Assembly: GCA_022822785.1 (NCBI GenBank)
Contig: JAJEAL010000021.1
Location: 1-62,530 of the forward strand
Source: Candidatus Poribacteria bacterium
GTDB taxonomy: Bacteria > Poribacteria > WGA-4E > PCPOR2b
Length of the DNA: 62,530 bases
Reading direction: 5' to 3'
A program made the translations under genes and the position numbers. Positions 1-9,051 of the stretch are shown here, piece after piece (the stretch's first letter is position 1; the number at the start of each line of letters is the position of its first letter). Below the pieces are notes generated by a model. The model was not told the origin of the DNA and did not search any database. It saw nothing but the letters and a program-made list of their open reading frames with translations.

Positions 1-96
1 GCGCCTACCAAATGGGAGACTGGACGGCGCAGTTGGAAACAGCGCCTACCAAACATGTGGAGCGAAAGTGTCTACATATTTATATTGTTCACCATA
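1..96. repeat. MITE-A repeat, right-hand part (window-edge truncated)
   Basis: This is the right part of a repeat found at least eight times in the window. It contains the core GGAAACAGCGCCTACC (with a second GCGCCTACC at position 1) and ends with AGTGTCTAC followed by an AT-rich stretch and TTCACCATA at 88-96. That end is the inverted counterpart of the left terminus seen elsewhere (TATGGTAGATTTTAGAATTA). The left end lies outside the window. It is non-coding. Confidence 0.7.
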
Positions 97-101
97 AAAC
101 C

Positions 102-130
102 TTGGGTCAACCTCTATTCTAGGGTATGAT
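102..130 (+). promoter_or_regulatory. Weak sigma-70 promoter candidate
   Basis: TTGGGT at 102-107 and TATGAT at 125-130 are separated by 17 bases, just downstream of the repeat end. The -10 match is good and the -35 match poor. The protease start is about 260 bases downstream, so assignment to it is uncertain. Nothing else was recognised between 97 and 388. Confidence 0.3.
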
Positions 131-388
131 ATTATAAACGCTCTCGAATTTTCCGTCAACGCATTTCTCATGTAGAAACAGGTGGATTAGAAAAGCCAAA
201 AACCGTAACCCTCACACAAGTTCAAACGAGGAGACAAAGCATAGCCATACGCGGACGCTAATGCTTTGCGGGATAATTTCTCTTGAAACTACCTGATATC
301 TGTGTTACAATCTGAAATTCCTGAAATCATCGGTTGTGCGAATTGCGCTATGGATATTATCACCTCACAGATTACGAGCGATACTGTT

Positions 389-1534
389 ATGAGAAATCCG
401 GGAAAAGCGTTTCTGCATTTCACAGTTTTAGGACTGCTCCTGCTCTGCATAATCGCCGCTGCCTCCGCCCAGACTGTCGAGCAGATTGCCGAAAGAGCAT
501 TAGCGACTACGGTCTATCTGGAGATGATGGATAGGAATGATCGGCTTCTCGGATTTGGCAGCGGTTTCCTTGTCGGACAGAATCAAGTTATAACTAGCTT
601 TCATCTTATCGAAGGTGCAGCAAAAGGCACCGCAACACAGGTCGGTAAGCCCACAAAATATACCATCGACGGCATAGTCGCAGTTGACAAGCAGAATGAC
701 CTCGCTATCCTAAAGGCCAAGGTGCCTGCCGTTGAACCGCTCCCCCTCGGCGATAGCGATATGGTTACGATTGGTGAAGCGGTTTACGTTGCTGGTAACC
801 CAAAAGGGTTGGAGGGTACATTCTCAAATGACATCGTCAACAGTATCCGTGAAGAGGATGCGAAAAAAAGATTTCAAATGACCACGCTGATTTCTCCGGG
901 GAACAGTGGGGGCCCCGTGTTAAACGGAAAAGGTGAAGTCATCGGAATCTCTTGCATAACACTTCAAAGCGGTCAGAATCTCAATGTTGCGATCCCGTCA
1001 AATCATCTCAAGGAGCTGCTCGCTCGGTCAGGAGATGTGAAACCTTTGGGGCAAGACAACCAATCCATATCCGCCGAAACGCACCTCAAGCGGGGCTATG
1101 CCAAATACAGATTGGATCAGTATCAGGATGCGATTGTAGATTACGATACCGCTATTGGCCTTAAACCCGATTTTGCCAACGCCTACTACTTTCGGGGCGC
1201 GGCGAAGCGATTGCTAGGAGAATATAGGGACGCTATCGACGACTACGATACCGCTATCGATCTCAAACCCGATTTTGCGCGTGCCTACTACTCTCGGGGA
1301 ACCATGCGAGGTGACTTAGGCGAACACCTTATCGCCATCCAAAACTACAACAAGGCGATCGATGTCAAGCCCGACTACGCTTTTGCCTATCTCAGACGGG
1401 GAATTGCGAATTATCTACTAGATCGCACGTGGGCGGCGAAGAAAGATTGGAACACCGCATTGGAGCTTGCGGAACAGACGGGCGATAGAAGTCTTAAAGC
1501 CAAAGCCGAAAAGCTCCTCAAGCGGGTTGAATAG
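389..1534 (+). CDS. Secreted HtrA-like trypsin protease with C-terminal TPR repeats
   Basis: The N-terminal half is a chymotrypsin-fold serine protease of the Deg/HtrA type. The catalytic residues are visible as His in ITSFHLIEGA, Asp in KQNDLAILK and Ser in SPGNSGGPVLN. The C-terminal half carries about four tetratricopeptide repeats (DAIVDYDTAIGLKPDFANAY and similar) instead of PDZ domains. An open frame extends upstream to a GTG at 302, but the ATG at 389 is preferred because it begins a clear signal peptide (MRNPGKAF..., then a hydrophobic stretch ending ASA-Q). No strong ribosome site is seen. The protein is probably periplasmic; the TPRs may present clients or partners (inference). Its last ~25 codons and downstream flank recur degenerately at 2124-2265. 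Confidence 0.85.
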   Translation: MRNPGKAFLHFTVLGLLLLCIIAAASAQTVEQIAERALATTVYLEMMDRNDRLLGFGSGFLVGQNQVITSFHLIEGAAKGTATQVGKPTKYTIDGIVAVDKQNDLAILKAKVPAVEPLPLGDSDMVTIGEAVYVAGNPKGLEGTFSNDIVNSIREEDAKKRFQMTTLISPGNSGGPVLNGKGEVIGISCITLQSGQNLNVAIPSNHLKELLARSGDVKPLGQDNQSISAETHLKRGYAKYRLDQYQDAIVDYDTAIGLKPDFANAYYFRGAAKRLLGEYRDAIDDYDTAIDLKPDFARAYYSRGTMRGDLGEHLIAIQNYNKAIDVKPDYAFAYLRRGIANYLLDRTWAAKKDWNTALELAEQTGDRSLKAKAEKLLKRVE

Positions 1535-1648
1535 CGCAGTCTGAAATGTGGGAGAATGGGACCCTGAAGTTCTACGAGGTACCTAGACTTAAAATTTAGC
1601 TGGGTTTCGGAGTGAAATTGGAATCGAGGTTTGTTACAGGACAGGTAA

Positions 1649-2128
1649 GATAAGGTTTTCCGTCTCATTGAGTTGGAAGGGCAACCAATTCTTGATGCGA
1701 AAAGTACAGGATTGATCCCCTTTACGCCGTTGATGAAACCACCCGCGGGGGTTGAAAACGAGCAGTGGTTGCGGCAATGTGTGCAAACCGCCGATAGCCT
1801 TGACGTACCGAACAAGGCGGAGTATCTCACGGAATTGGCTATCTTGAGTGGATTAGTTTATGACCCCCAAACGATTAGAAATATTATATCGGAGGAAACC
1901 ATGTACGAATCATCAATTGTTCGATACTTCGCAGAGCAAGGCCACCGAGCAGAGGCAAGAGAAAATATCCTTGAGGTGTTGACACTCCGATTCCAGTCCG
2001 ATGTTGCCCAGACGGTAAAGCCCAATCTGGAAGCCATTGACGATTTGCAACGTCTTAAGCAGTTGCATCGCACGGCGATACTCGTAGACACCCTTGATGA
2101 TTTCCAACAAGTTTTGGCGAAAAACTGA
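1649..2128 (+). pseudogene. Remnant of Rpn/DUF4351-type recombination-promoting nuclease
   Basis: The translated stretch (LIELEGQPILDAKSTGLIP, then WLRQCVQTA, YLTELAILSGLVYD, IRNIISEETMYES and LKQLHRTAILVDTLDDF) resembles the C-terminal half of Rpn/PD-(D/E)XK transposase-like proteins common in poribacterial and cyanobacterial genomes. The catalytic N-terminal half is absent. The frame is open from 1649 right after an in-frame TAA at 1646-1648, and the only usable start is TTG at 1673, so it looks 5'-truncated. It abuts the duplicated protease/TPR tail at its 3' end. Family assignment is from memory of the motif pattern. A small expressed protein of 151 aa cannot be excluded. Confidence 0.55.
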
Positions 2129-2204
2129 ATTGAAACTCGCAAAACAGTCCGACGATAAGAGTCTCAAAACTCAAACTGAAAAATTTCTTAAGCGAGTCGA
2201 CTAG
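2124..2204 (+). pseudogene. Duplicate 3' end of the HtrA-TPR gene (remnant)
   Basis: In the frame beginning ACT at 2124, the sequence encodes TELKLAKQSDDKSLKTQTEK followed by FLKRVD and a TAG stop. This aligns without gaps to the C-terminus of the protease encoded upstream (TALELAEQTGDRSLKAKAEK, LLKRVE, stop). The similarity continues into the non-coding flank (CGCAG-CTGAAAT...GGGACCCTGAAGTTC), shared by 1535-1600 and 2205-2265. A tandem copy of the gene therefore existed here and lost all but its tail. Confidence 0.8.
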
Positions 2205-2532
2205 CGCAGCCTGAAATACGGGAAAAAGGGACCCTGAAGTTCACCAAGAGGTCTGTGCTTACAATTCAAGTTTCCTTTTGGACTGTATGGCCCAAATTAA
2301 CGTTGGCACTTCACATAGTATATCTCCACACTAGTGTTGAAGATAGCCAGAATTACTACCAGGTACTAGCTTGGACACTGAGTTCTCAATTTCATAAGAA
2401 AAAATCAATCCTTCAGGATGTTATACAGAGTTTCCAAACCACTCCATGATGTTAACTACTCTACTTAGAAGCGAATCCCGATGAAATCGGAGGTGTTAAA
2501 ATCCTAAAGGTTGGAATGAGGATGGTTATACA
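2205..2532. other. Intergenic stretch upstream of glyA
   Basis: The first 60 bases repeat the flank of the HtrA-TPR gene. The rest shows no convincing gene; a 64-codon open frame at 2255-2449 has no family features. A short hairpin CCGAT-gaa-ATCGG lies near 2480-2492. A GAATGAGG-like ribosome site sits about 12 bases before the glyA ATG. No riboswitch fold was recognised. Confidence 0.5.
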
Positions 2533-3795
2533 ATGAATAGATCATTGAGTGAAGTTGACCCGCAGATTGTCCAGATTATGCTGCAAGATCTGGACCGGCT
2601 GCAAAATTGTTTGACACTCATCCCCTCGGAAAATTATGTGAGCCGAGCAGTCATGCAGATGCAGGCGAGCATTCTGACCAGCAAATACGCCGAAGGAACA
2701 CCCGGTGCCCGTTACTACAACGGTTGTGCAGCCGCAGATGGCGTAGAGAGCCTCGCAATCGAACGGGCCACGCAGCTTTTCGGGGTCGATCATGTCAACG
2801 TCCAGCCGCACGCTGGGAATTTAGCCAATATGGCAGCGTACCAAGCACTGCTTGAGCCGGGCGATACAATTCTGTCGATGCGGTTAGATCACGGTGGTCA
2901 CCTGAGCCATGGGCTGCCTCAGAACTTCTCAGGCAAATATTACAACGTCGTGTCTTACGGTGTTGATCCAGAGACGGAACAGATTGACATCAATACGATA
3001 GCTGAGCTTGCAAAAGCGCACCAACCTAAGCTAATCATTGTGGGTGGTAGTGCTTACCCCCGCTGGTTCGACTTTGCCGGATGGCGCGAAGTTGCGGATT
3101 CCGTCGGCGCATATCTGATGGCGGACATCGCCCACATCGCCGGGCTCATTGCCGCAGATCTCCATCCGGATCCAGTGCCTTATTGCGATGTGATTACCAC
3201 AACCACTCATAAAACCTTGCGTGGACCGCGTGGCGCCCTTGTTATGTGTCGCGCTGAATTGGCGGAATCCATCGACCGGGCGGTATTTCCGGGGATACAA
3301 GGCGGTCCCTTTATGCACACCATCGCCGCGAAGGCAGTTGCTTTCAAAGAGGCGATGGAACCCGATTTCAAAGCATACCAGAGCCAGGTTGTGAAGAACG
3401 CTAAAGCGCTCGCCGAAGCATTGATGGGGGCCGGTTTTCGCCTAGTCAGCGGGGGCACGGACAACCACCTCATGCTGATTGATTTAACCGCGACATACAA
3501 GCAGCTCAGCGGGCGGCAAGCCGCAGATCACCTTGAGGAGGCGGGAATTATTGTCAACAAAAACACCATCCCGTTAGATAAACGGTCGCCGACCACAACG
3601 AGTGGTATTCGTCTCGGCACGCCGATGATAACAGGACGTGGGATGAAAGAGCCGGAGATGCGGTTAATCGCCGATTTCATAACGGAAACCCTTGAAGGCC
3701 GCAGAAGTGCACAAACCAAGCGGACGGTAAGGGAGAAAGTGCGAGATCTTTGTGGACAGTTTCCAATCTACGCGGATCTGAATCTATGGACATGA
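2533..3795 (+). CDS. glyA: Serine hydroxymethyltransferase
   Basis: This PLP enzyme interconverts serine and glycine with transfer of a one-carbon unit to tetrahydrofolate. It has the family hallmarks: [12 protein letters not shown] near the N-terminus, [13 protein letters not shown], the Asp/His pair in [12 protein letters not shown], and the Schiff-base lysine in [13 protein letters not shown], followed by [11 protein letters not shown]. At 420 aa it has the normal bacterial length. The gene is followed after 7 bases by folC, so the two likely form a folate/one-carbon operon. Confidence 0.96.
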   Translation: MNRSLSEVDPQIVQIMLQDLDRLQNCLTLIPSENYVSRAVMQMQASILTSKYAEGTPGARYYNGCAAADGVESLAIERATQLFGVDHVNVQPHAGNLANMAAYQALLEPGDTILSMRLDHGGHLSHGLPQNFSGKYYNVVSYGVDPETEQIDINTIAELAKAHQPKLIIVGGSAYPRWFDFAGWREVADSVGAYLMADIAHIAGLIAADLHPDPVPYCDVITTTTHKTLRGPRGALVMCRAELAESIDRAVFPGIQGGPFMHTIAAKAVAFKEAMEPDFKAYQSQVVKNAKALAEALMGAGFRLVSGGTDNHLMLIDLTATYKQLSGRQAADHLEEAGIIVNKNTIPLDKRSPTTTSGIRLGTPMITGRGMKEPEMRLIADFITETLEGRRSAQTKRTVREKVRDLCGQFPIYADLNLWT

Positions 3796-3802
3796 ACCAA
3801 AA

Positions 3803-5134
3803 TTGAATTACGAAGCCGCTCTCGCCTATATTGATATATTCATTAACTCCGAGAGGAGCCCTGATTTCTCAAGGCAGGCACGCCTTTATAACCTTGAACG
3901 TATCTCCCAGCTGCTAACACAATTGGGAAATCCACATCGGCAGTTGCAGGTCGTTCATGTCGCCGGAAGCAAAGGGAAGGGGTCAACGGCAGCGCTGATC
4001 GCTTCAATCCTGACTCACGCGGGCTATAAGACTGGTCTGTTTACACAACCCCACCTGATGACCCCCCGTGAACGGTGTCGTATCGATTCTCGGCTCATTT
4101 CAGAGGAAGAATTTGCACAATACGTTGAGCGACTCAAGCCGGCAATTGAGGCGATGGGAGAATCAGAATCAGTTGGGCATGTCTCATTCTTTGAGATTTA
4201 TACAGCCCTCGCCTTCTCCTATTTTGCTGACAATAAGGTTGACCTCGCGGTCATAGAGGTGGGGCTTGGCGGGCGGCTAGATGCAACGAATGTGGTCGAT
4301 CCGCTTGTAAGCGTGATTACACCGATTAGCTTGGAGCACACAGCAATACTTGGAGACACACACGAGGCAATAGCAAAAGAGAAAGCGGAAATAATCAAAC
4401 CCAACCGTCCGGTTGTGCTAGCCCCACAACTTCCGGAAGCACAAGCCGTGTTTGAAGGTGTCGCTGCAGAGCGGGATGCACCAATAGATGCGGTTGGGCG
4501 TGATATTCATCTGAAACGCAAGGACTGGCACATCAACGGACAGACGTTTGATCTGACAACACTGTCGGCGTGCTATTCGGATCTCTTTTTACCGCTACTC
4601 GGTGAACATCAAGCGGTCAACGCAGCAACTGCCGTTGCCTGTATCGAGCGTATATGTCAGGAAGGATACAAGGTTCCTCGACATAGTATCTATGACGGAC
4701 TCAAGGAGGTTCGCTGGGCGGGGCGGATGCAGGTCGTGGGTCGATCGCCGGTGATTCTGTTGGATGGCGCACATTCCCCCACGTCAGCCGAGGCACTGTG
4801 TAGCGCTATCCGTGAAGTTTTTCGCTACAACCGTCTGATTCTTGTTGTGGGTTTGATGCGAGACAAAGACCTGTACACTATTGGTCAGATTTTCTGTCTA
4901 TTTGCAGATGAAATTATTACAACGCAGGCGTTTGATAACCCGCGTGTCGTGCCTGCTGAAGAGATTATGGGGGCATGGTCAGAATTCGGGTCAAATTTCC
5001 ATGTCTGTCCGAACGTCTGTGAGGCGATACCGTTGGCGCAATCCATCGCCACCGCCTCAGATCTTATCTGCATCGCAGGCTCCATCTATATCGTTGGAGA
5101 AGCGATGAAGGTACTTGGTATAGATAAAATATAA
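3803..5134 (+). CDS. folC: Bifunctional folylpolyglutamate/dihydrofolate synthase
   Basis: A Mur-ligase-superfamily enzyme that adds glutamate to folates with ATP, in the cytoplasm. The P-loop HVAGSKGKGSTAALIASIL is near residue 50, followed by TGLFTQPHLMTPRERCRID. EVGLGGRLDATN, ITPISLEHTAILG and LLDGAHSPTSAEAL are the later ATP- and substrate-site motifs. The 443-aa length is typical. The start is a TTG, 7 bases after the glyA stop; the ATG overlapping the glyA end runs straight into a stop. One-carbon metabolism links it with glyA. Confidence 0.94.
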   Translation: MNYEAALAYIDIFINSERSPDFSRQARLYNLERISQLLTQLGNPHRQLQVVHVAGSKGKGSTAALIASILTHAGYKTGLFTQPHLMTPRERCRIDSRLISEEEFAQYVERLKPAIEAMGESESVGHVSFFEIYTALAFSYFADNKVDLAVIEVGLGGRLDATNVVDPLVSVITPISLEHTAILGDTHEAIAKEKAEIIKPNRPVVLAPQLPEAQAVFEGVAAERDAPIDAVGRDIHLKRKDWHINGQTFDLTTLSACYSDLFLPLLGEHQAVNAATAVACIERICQEGYKVPRHSIYDGLKEVRWAGRMQVVGRSPVILLDGAHSPTSAEALCSAIREVFRYNRLILVVGLMRDKDLYTIGQIFCLFADEIITTQAFDNPRVVPAEEIMGAWSEFGSNFHVCPNVCEAIPLAQSIATASDLICIAGSIYIVGEAMKVLGIDKI

Positions 5135-5152
5135 ACACATGGCGAGTAACGA

Positions 5153-5191
5153 GTAATACGTAAAAAGAGAGACCATCTCCTTACGTATTAC
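5153..5191. terminator. Inverted repeat between folC and hppA (possible terminator)
   Basis: GTAATACGTAA at 5153-5163 pairs perfectly with TTACGTATTAC at 5181-5191 across a 17-base loop. It lies just downstream of folC and upstream of the pyrophosphatase ribosome site. It lacks a clean U-run directly after the stem, so it may be an mRNA stem or a short mobile palindrome instead of a true terminator. Confidence 0.45.
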
Positions 5192-5224
5192 GCATTATTC
5201 TTCATTTTGTAAAGGAGATGTTTT

Positions 5225-7582
5225 ATGCTTGAAACAGTTGTCAAACGGCTCCGTGAAAGGCGCCGTGGATGTTTAATTTTTCTCACTTCGTGGGTGGGAA
5301 TGGCAGTTGCAAATTCTGCCTTTGCACAATCAGAATCGCTCCCACCCCTCCCCACCGCGTGGTGGCTTGTCCCAATCGGCTCACTAATCGCTTTGGGATT
5401 CGCATTTGTTTTCTATAAATCGGTCATGCGCCAGGATGAAGGCACAGATGTGATGCGTGAAATCGCCCAAGCTGTCCGCGAAGGGGCGATGGCTTACCTG
5501 AGACAGCAGTATAAAGTGGTAGGAATTGTCTTCGCTGTACTATGCGTTATCTTTGTCATTATGGCTTTCGGACTGAATGCCCAAAACAAGGTGGTGCCCT
5601 TTGCGTTTTTGACGGGCGGATTTTTCTCAGGGCTTTGTGGTTTTCTCGGCATGAAGACCGCAACGAACGCATCAGCTCGCACGACAAGCGCAGCGATGGA
5701 GGGACTAAACTCAGGCTTGCGGATTTCTTTCCGCGCGGGTGCAGTGATGGGGTTGGTGGTCGTCGGCTTCGCCCTATTGGACATCGCCGGTTGGTTTCTG
5801 ATTCTTTATTACCTATTTCCAAAGATTTTTCCGGGCTTCTTGGGCACAAATCCGCTGCCCCAGATTACTGTAATCATGCTGAGTTTCGGCATGGGCGCTT
5901 CGACGCAGGCACTCTTCGCACGTGTCGGCGGTGGAATCTACACCAAAGCTGCTGATGTTGGCGCTGATCTCGTAGGGAAGGTGGAAGCTGGTATCCCTGA
6001 AGACGATCCGCGTAACCCTGCCGTCATTGCGGATAACGTCGGTGATAACGTTGGCGACGTAGCGGGGATGGGCGCTGACCTATACGAGTCCTATGCAGGT
6101 TCAATCCTCGCCACCGCTGCGCTCGGCGTTGCGGCAGTTGCAGCGAAAGACCATGGTAATATCGCGCTTCAGTTGAAGTATCTCTCTGCACCGATGATTA
6201 TTGCAGGGATTGGGGTAATCCTCTCGATCCTTGGGATTTATATGGTTCGCACGAAAGAGGGCGCCACGATGCGGCAGCTGATGAGTTCGCTCAACCTTGG
6301 CATCAATGGAAGCGCGGTCGGCATCGCTATCTGTGCGATCCCTGTATTGTGGATTCTCGATCTCCCGAACAGGTGGCAGATTTGGGGTGCCATTATCGCG
6401 GGACTCGCTGCGGGTCTGATTATCGGCAAGGTGACAGAGATCTTTACCTCTCACGACTATAAGCCCACACGTGCTATCGCCAAGCAAGCGGAGACGGGCC
6501 CCGCAACGGTTATCATCGAAGGAATCGCTGTAGGCATGGAATCTACCGCTATCCCTGTGATAACGGTCATCGCTGCGGTCGCTATCAGTTTCTATCTGCC
6601 GGGTGGAGCCACGGATACGTTAATGGGACTCTACGGTGTCGGTATCGCCGCGGTGGGGATGCTCGCAACACTCGGTATCACCTTAGCAACCGATGCGTAT
6701 GGACCGATTGCAGACAACGCAGGCGGTAATGCCGAAATGTCGGAGCTCGATCCGAGTGTTCGCCAGCGTACAGATCAGCTCGACGCCCTTGGGAATACGA
6801 CTGCCGCAACGGGAAAAGGCTTCGCTATTGGGTCCGCTGCACTGACTGCGCTCGCGCTGCTCGCTGCTTACCTTGAAGAGGTTCGCTATGGACTAATCCA
6901 CATGGCACACAAGGTTCAACTGGACATCCCCGGTGAGGGCATGGTCGATACCGTCAAGGTCAGCATTGCCCAATTCATGTCCTACTACAATGTGACCCTG
7001 ATGAACCCCAAAGTGCTAATCGGTCTGTTTATCGGTGCGGTCATGGCATTTTATTTCTGTGCTTTAACGATGAAAGCAGTTGGTCGTGCCGCCGGTGCGA
7101 TGGTGCAGGAGGTGCGTCGCCAATTCCGTGAACGCCCGGGCATCATGACGCGTGAAGAACAACCGGACTACGCCCGATGTGTCGCGATTTCGACCGTAGG
7201 CGCACAAAGAGAGATGATTTTTCCGTCGCTGATTGCCATTATTGTCCCGGTCATTGTTGGCTTGGTCTTCAATGTTGCGGGTGTGCTTGGCTTGCTTGCT
7301 GGTGGTTTGGCAACCGGATTCGTGCTGGCGGTGATGATGGCAAACGCCGGCGGCGCGTGGGATAATGCAAAGAAATACATTGAGGGTGGCGAATACGGCG
7401 GTAAAGGTTCTGATAACCATAACGCAACTGTTGTCGGCGACACCGTTGGCGATCCGTTTAAGGATACATCAGGGCCGTCGCTCAATATCCTCATCAAACT
7501 CATGTCGATGGTGTCGGTGGTATTCGCGGGATTAATTGCGAAATACGGCGATGTAATCGGCGGGTTGTTGGGAATGGGATAG
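5225..7582 (+). CDS. hppA: Membrane-bound ion-pumping pyrophosphatase, K+-dependent type
   Basis: This integral membrane protein hydrolyses pyrophosphate and exports H+ or Na+. Signature loops are intact: DVGADLVGKVEAGIPEDDPR, NPAVIADNVGDNVGDVAGMG and, near the C-terminus, GGKGSDNHNATVVGDTVGDP. The motif GNTTAATGKG has Ala where K+-independent enzymes have Lys, which by established family rules marks the K+-dependent class. Whether H+ or Na+ moves is not decided here. The 785-aa protein carries an N-terminal basic plus hydrophobic stretch ending SAFA-Q that resembles a signal peptide. A textbook AAAGGAG site precedes the ATG. Confidence 0.95.
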   Translation: MLETVVKRLRERRRGCLIFLTSWVGMAVANSAFAQSESLPPLPTAWWLVPIGSLIALGFAFVFYKSVMRQDEGTDVMREIAQAVREGAMAYLRQQYKVVGIVFAVLCVIFVIMAFGLNAQNKVVPFAFLTGGFFSGLCGFLGMKTATNASARTTSAAMEGLNSGLRISFRAGAVMGLVVVGFALLDIAGWFLILYYLFPKIFPGFLGTNPLPQITVIMLSFGMGASTQALFARVGGGIYTKAADVGADLVGKVEAGIPEDDPRNPAVIADNVGDNVGDVAGMGADLYESYAGSILATAALGVAAVAAKDHGNIALQLKYLSAPMIIAGIGVILSILGIYMVRTKEGATMRQLMSSLNLGINGSAVGIAICAIPVLWILDLPNRWQIWGAIIAGLAAGLIIGKVTEIFTSHDYKPTRAIAKQAETGPATVIIEGIAVGMESTAIPVITVIAAVAISFYLPGGATDTLMGLYGVGIAAVGMLATLGITLATDAYGPIADNAGGNAEMSELDPSVRQRTDQLDALGNTTAATGKGFAIGSAALTALALLAAYLEEVRYGLIHMAHKVQLDIPGEGMVDTVKVSIAQFMSYYNVTLMNPKVLIGLFIGAVMAFYFCALTMKAVGRAAGAMVQEVRRQFRERPGIMTREEQPDYARCVAISTVGAQREMIFPSLIAIIVPVIVGLVFNVAGVLGLLAGGLATGFVLAVMMANAGGAWDNAKKYIEGGEYGGKGSDNHNATVVGDTVGDPFKDTSGPSLNILIKLMSMVSVVFAGLIAKYGDVIGGLLGMG

Positions 7583-7615
7583 GGATGGCCTGCTAACCTC
7601 CAAAGGTTGAAAAAA

Positions 7616-8995
7616 ATGTTTAAGAAAATCTTAATTGCAAATCGTGGTGAAATTGCGGTTAGGGTTATCCGTGCCTGTCGGGACATGGGTATCAAAACCG
7701 TTGCTGTCTATTCGACTGCTGACAAGGATTCGTTGCATGTCAAGCAGGCGGATGAAGCCTACTGTATAGGTCCACCCACTTCAACGGAGAGCTATCTCAG
7801 ACCCGCAAACATTATTACTGTCGCTGAGCTAACTGACGCTGACGCCATCCATCCCGGTGCAGGCTTTTTATCTGAGGATGCACAATTCGCCGAAATCTGC
7901 GAAGCGCACGAGATTACTTTTATCGGTCCCACGCCGGAGATGCTGAGAACAATGGGCGATAAAGCGGAGGCACGAGAAACAATGTCGAAAGCGGGCCTCG
8001 AGTTGGTGCCAGGGAGCGGCAGTATTCGTCGGAGGAGTCGGCGGAACGTTAGAAAAGGGTTGGTTGAAAACGCGGAAGAAGCGGTCGCTATCGCCGAAAA
8101 AATCGGCTATCCGGTAGGTATTAAGGCAGTCGCTGGTGGTGGTGGACGTGGCATCCGAATCGCACATGACGGTACTAGTTTGATGGATTTCTTCCACACA
8201 GTCAGAGCAGAAGCGCTGTCCGCATTTGGCAGTACCGAAGTTTACGTTGAAAAGTGGATTGAGAATGCCCGCCATATCGAAGTCCAGATTTTGGGAGATA
8301 ATCACGGGAACATTATCCATCTCGGTGAACGGGAATGTTCCATCCAACGCAAGCATCAAAAACTGGTTGAAGAAGCCCCCGCGTCGTCCCTTTCCTCAAA
8401 GACGCGACAGGAAATCTGTAAAACTGCCGCCAAAGCTGCAAAATCAATCGGCTACAATAATGCCGGTACGATTGAGTTCGTGGTGGATACTGATGAGGAA
8501 TTTTATTTTTTGGAGATGAACACGCGCATCCAAGTCGAGCATACAGTGACAGAGATGACCGCGGGCATTGATCTCCTCAAGGAACAGATCCGACTGGCAT
8601 GGGGTGAAGAACTCGGATACGGTCAATCGGACATCGAGGTGAACGGACATGCCATTGAGTGCCGGATCAATGCGGAAGACCCTGATAACGATCTCGCCCC
8701 TTCTCCGGGGAAGGTTGAAGCGTACCTGCCACCGGGCGGGATCGGCATCCGGGTGGATGGCTTTCTCTATCCCGGCTATGTTGTGCCACCCTACTACGAT
8801 TCCTTAGTTGCAAAACTGATCGCCCACGGTAGAGACAGAGAGGAAGCGATTGGACGTATGAGGCGGGCTCTGGATGAGTTCGTCATTGAAGGTGTCAAGA
8901 CAGTCATCCCACTCCACCGAAAGATTATGGACGACGAACGCTTCTTGAACGCGCGGGCCTTTACCAACTTTTTGGATTCCGGATTCGCTTGGTAA
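7616..8995 (+). CDS. accC: Acetyl-CoA carboxylase biotin carboxylase subunit
   Basis: An ATP-grasp enzyme that carboxylates biotin on the carrier protein, the first step of malonyl-CoA synthesis (or a related acyl-CoA carboxylase). It starts KILIANRGEIAVRVIRAC and contains KAVAGGGGRGIRI (ATP lid), EKWIENARHIEVQI, ERECSIQRKHQKLVEEAP and MNTRIQVEHTVTEM with the catalytic Arg and Glu. The ATG at 7616 with AAAGG nine bases upstream is preferred over the in-frame TTG at 7607. An 11-residue arginine-rich insertion (GSIRRRSRRNVRKG) precedes the ATP-binding lid compared with E. coli AccC. No biotin carrier or carboxyltransferase gene is adjacent. Confidence 0.93.
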   Translation: MFKKILIANRGEIAVRVIRACRDMGIKTVAVYSTADKDSLHVKQADEAYCIGPPTSTESYLRPANIITVAELTDADAIHPGAGFLSEDAQFAEICEAHEITFIGPTPEMLRTMGDKAEARETMSKAGLELVPGSGSIRRRSRRNVRKGLVENAEEAVAIAEKIGYPVGIKAVAGGGGRGIRIAHDGTSLMDFFHTVRAEALSAFGSTEVYVEKWIENARHIEVQILGDNHGNIIHLGERECSIQRKHQKLVEEAPASSLSSKTRQEICKTAAKAAKSIGYNNAGTIEFVVDTDEEFYFLEMNTRIQVEHTVTEMTAGIDLLKEQIRLAWGEELGYGQSDIEVNGHAIECRINAEDPDNDLAPSPGKVEAYLPPGGIGIRVDGFLYPGYVVPPYYDSLVAKLIAHGRDREEAIGRMRRALDEFVIEGVKTVIPLHRKIMDDERFLNARAFTNFLDSGFAW

Positions 8996-9051
8996 CTGGC
9001 ACATCAATGAACCAATCAACCAATGAACAAATGAACTCCTCTTAATAATCC

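Noticed and set aside
2255-2449. 64-codon plus-strand frame before glyA
   Set aside because: No ribosome site, no family motif, and part of it lies in the decayed duplicate flank.
2400-2532. Glycine or folate riboswitch before glyA
   Set aside because: Only a five-pair hairpin is present and none of the conserved aptamer sequence was found.
7607-7618. TTG at 7607 as the accC start
   Set aside because: The ATG nine bases downstream has the properly spaced AAAGG and matches the family N-terminus.
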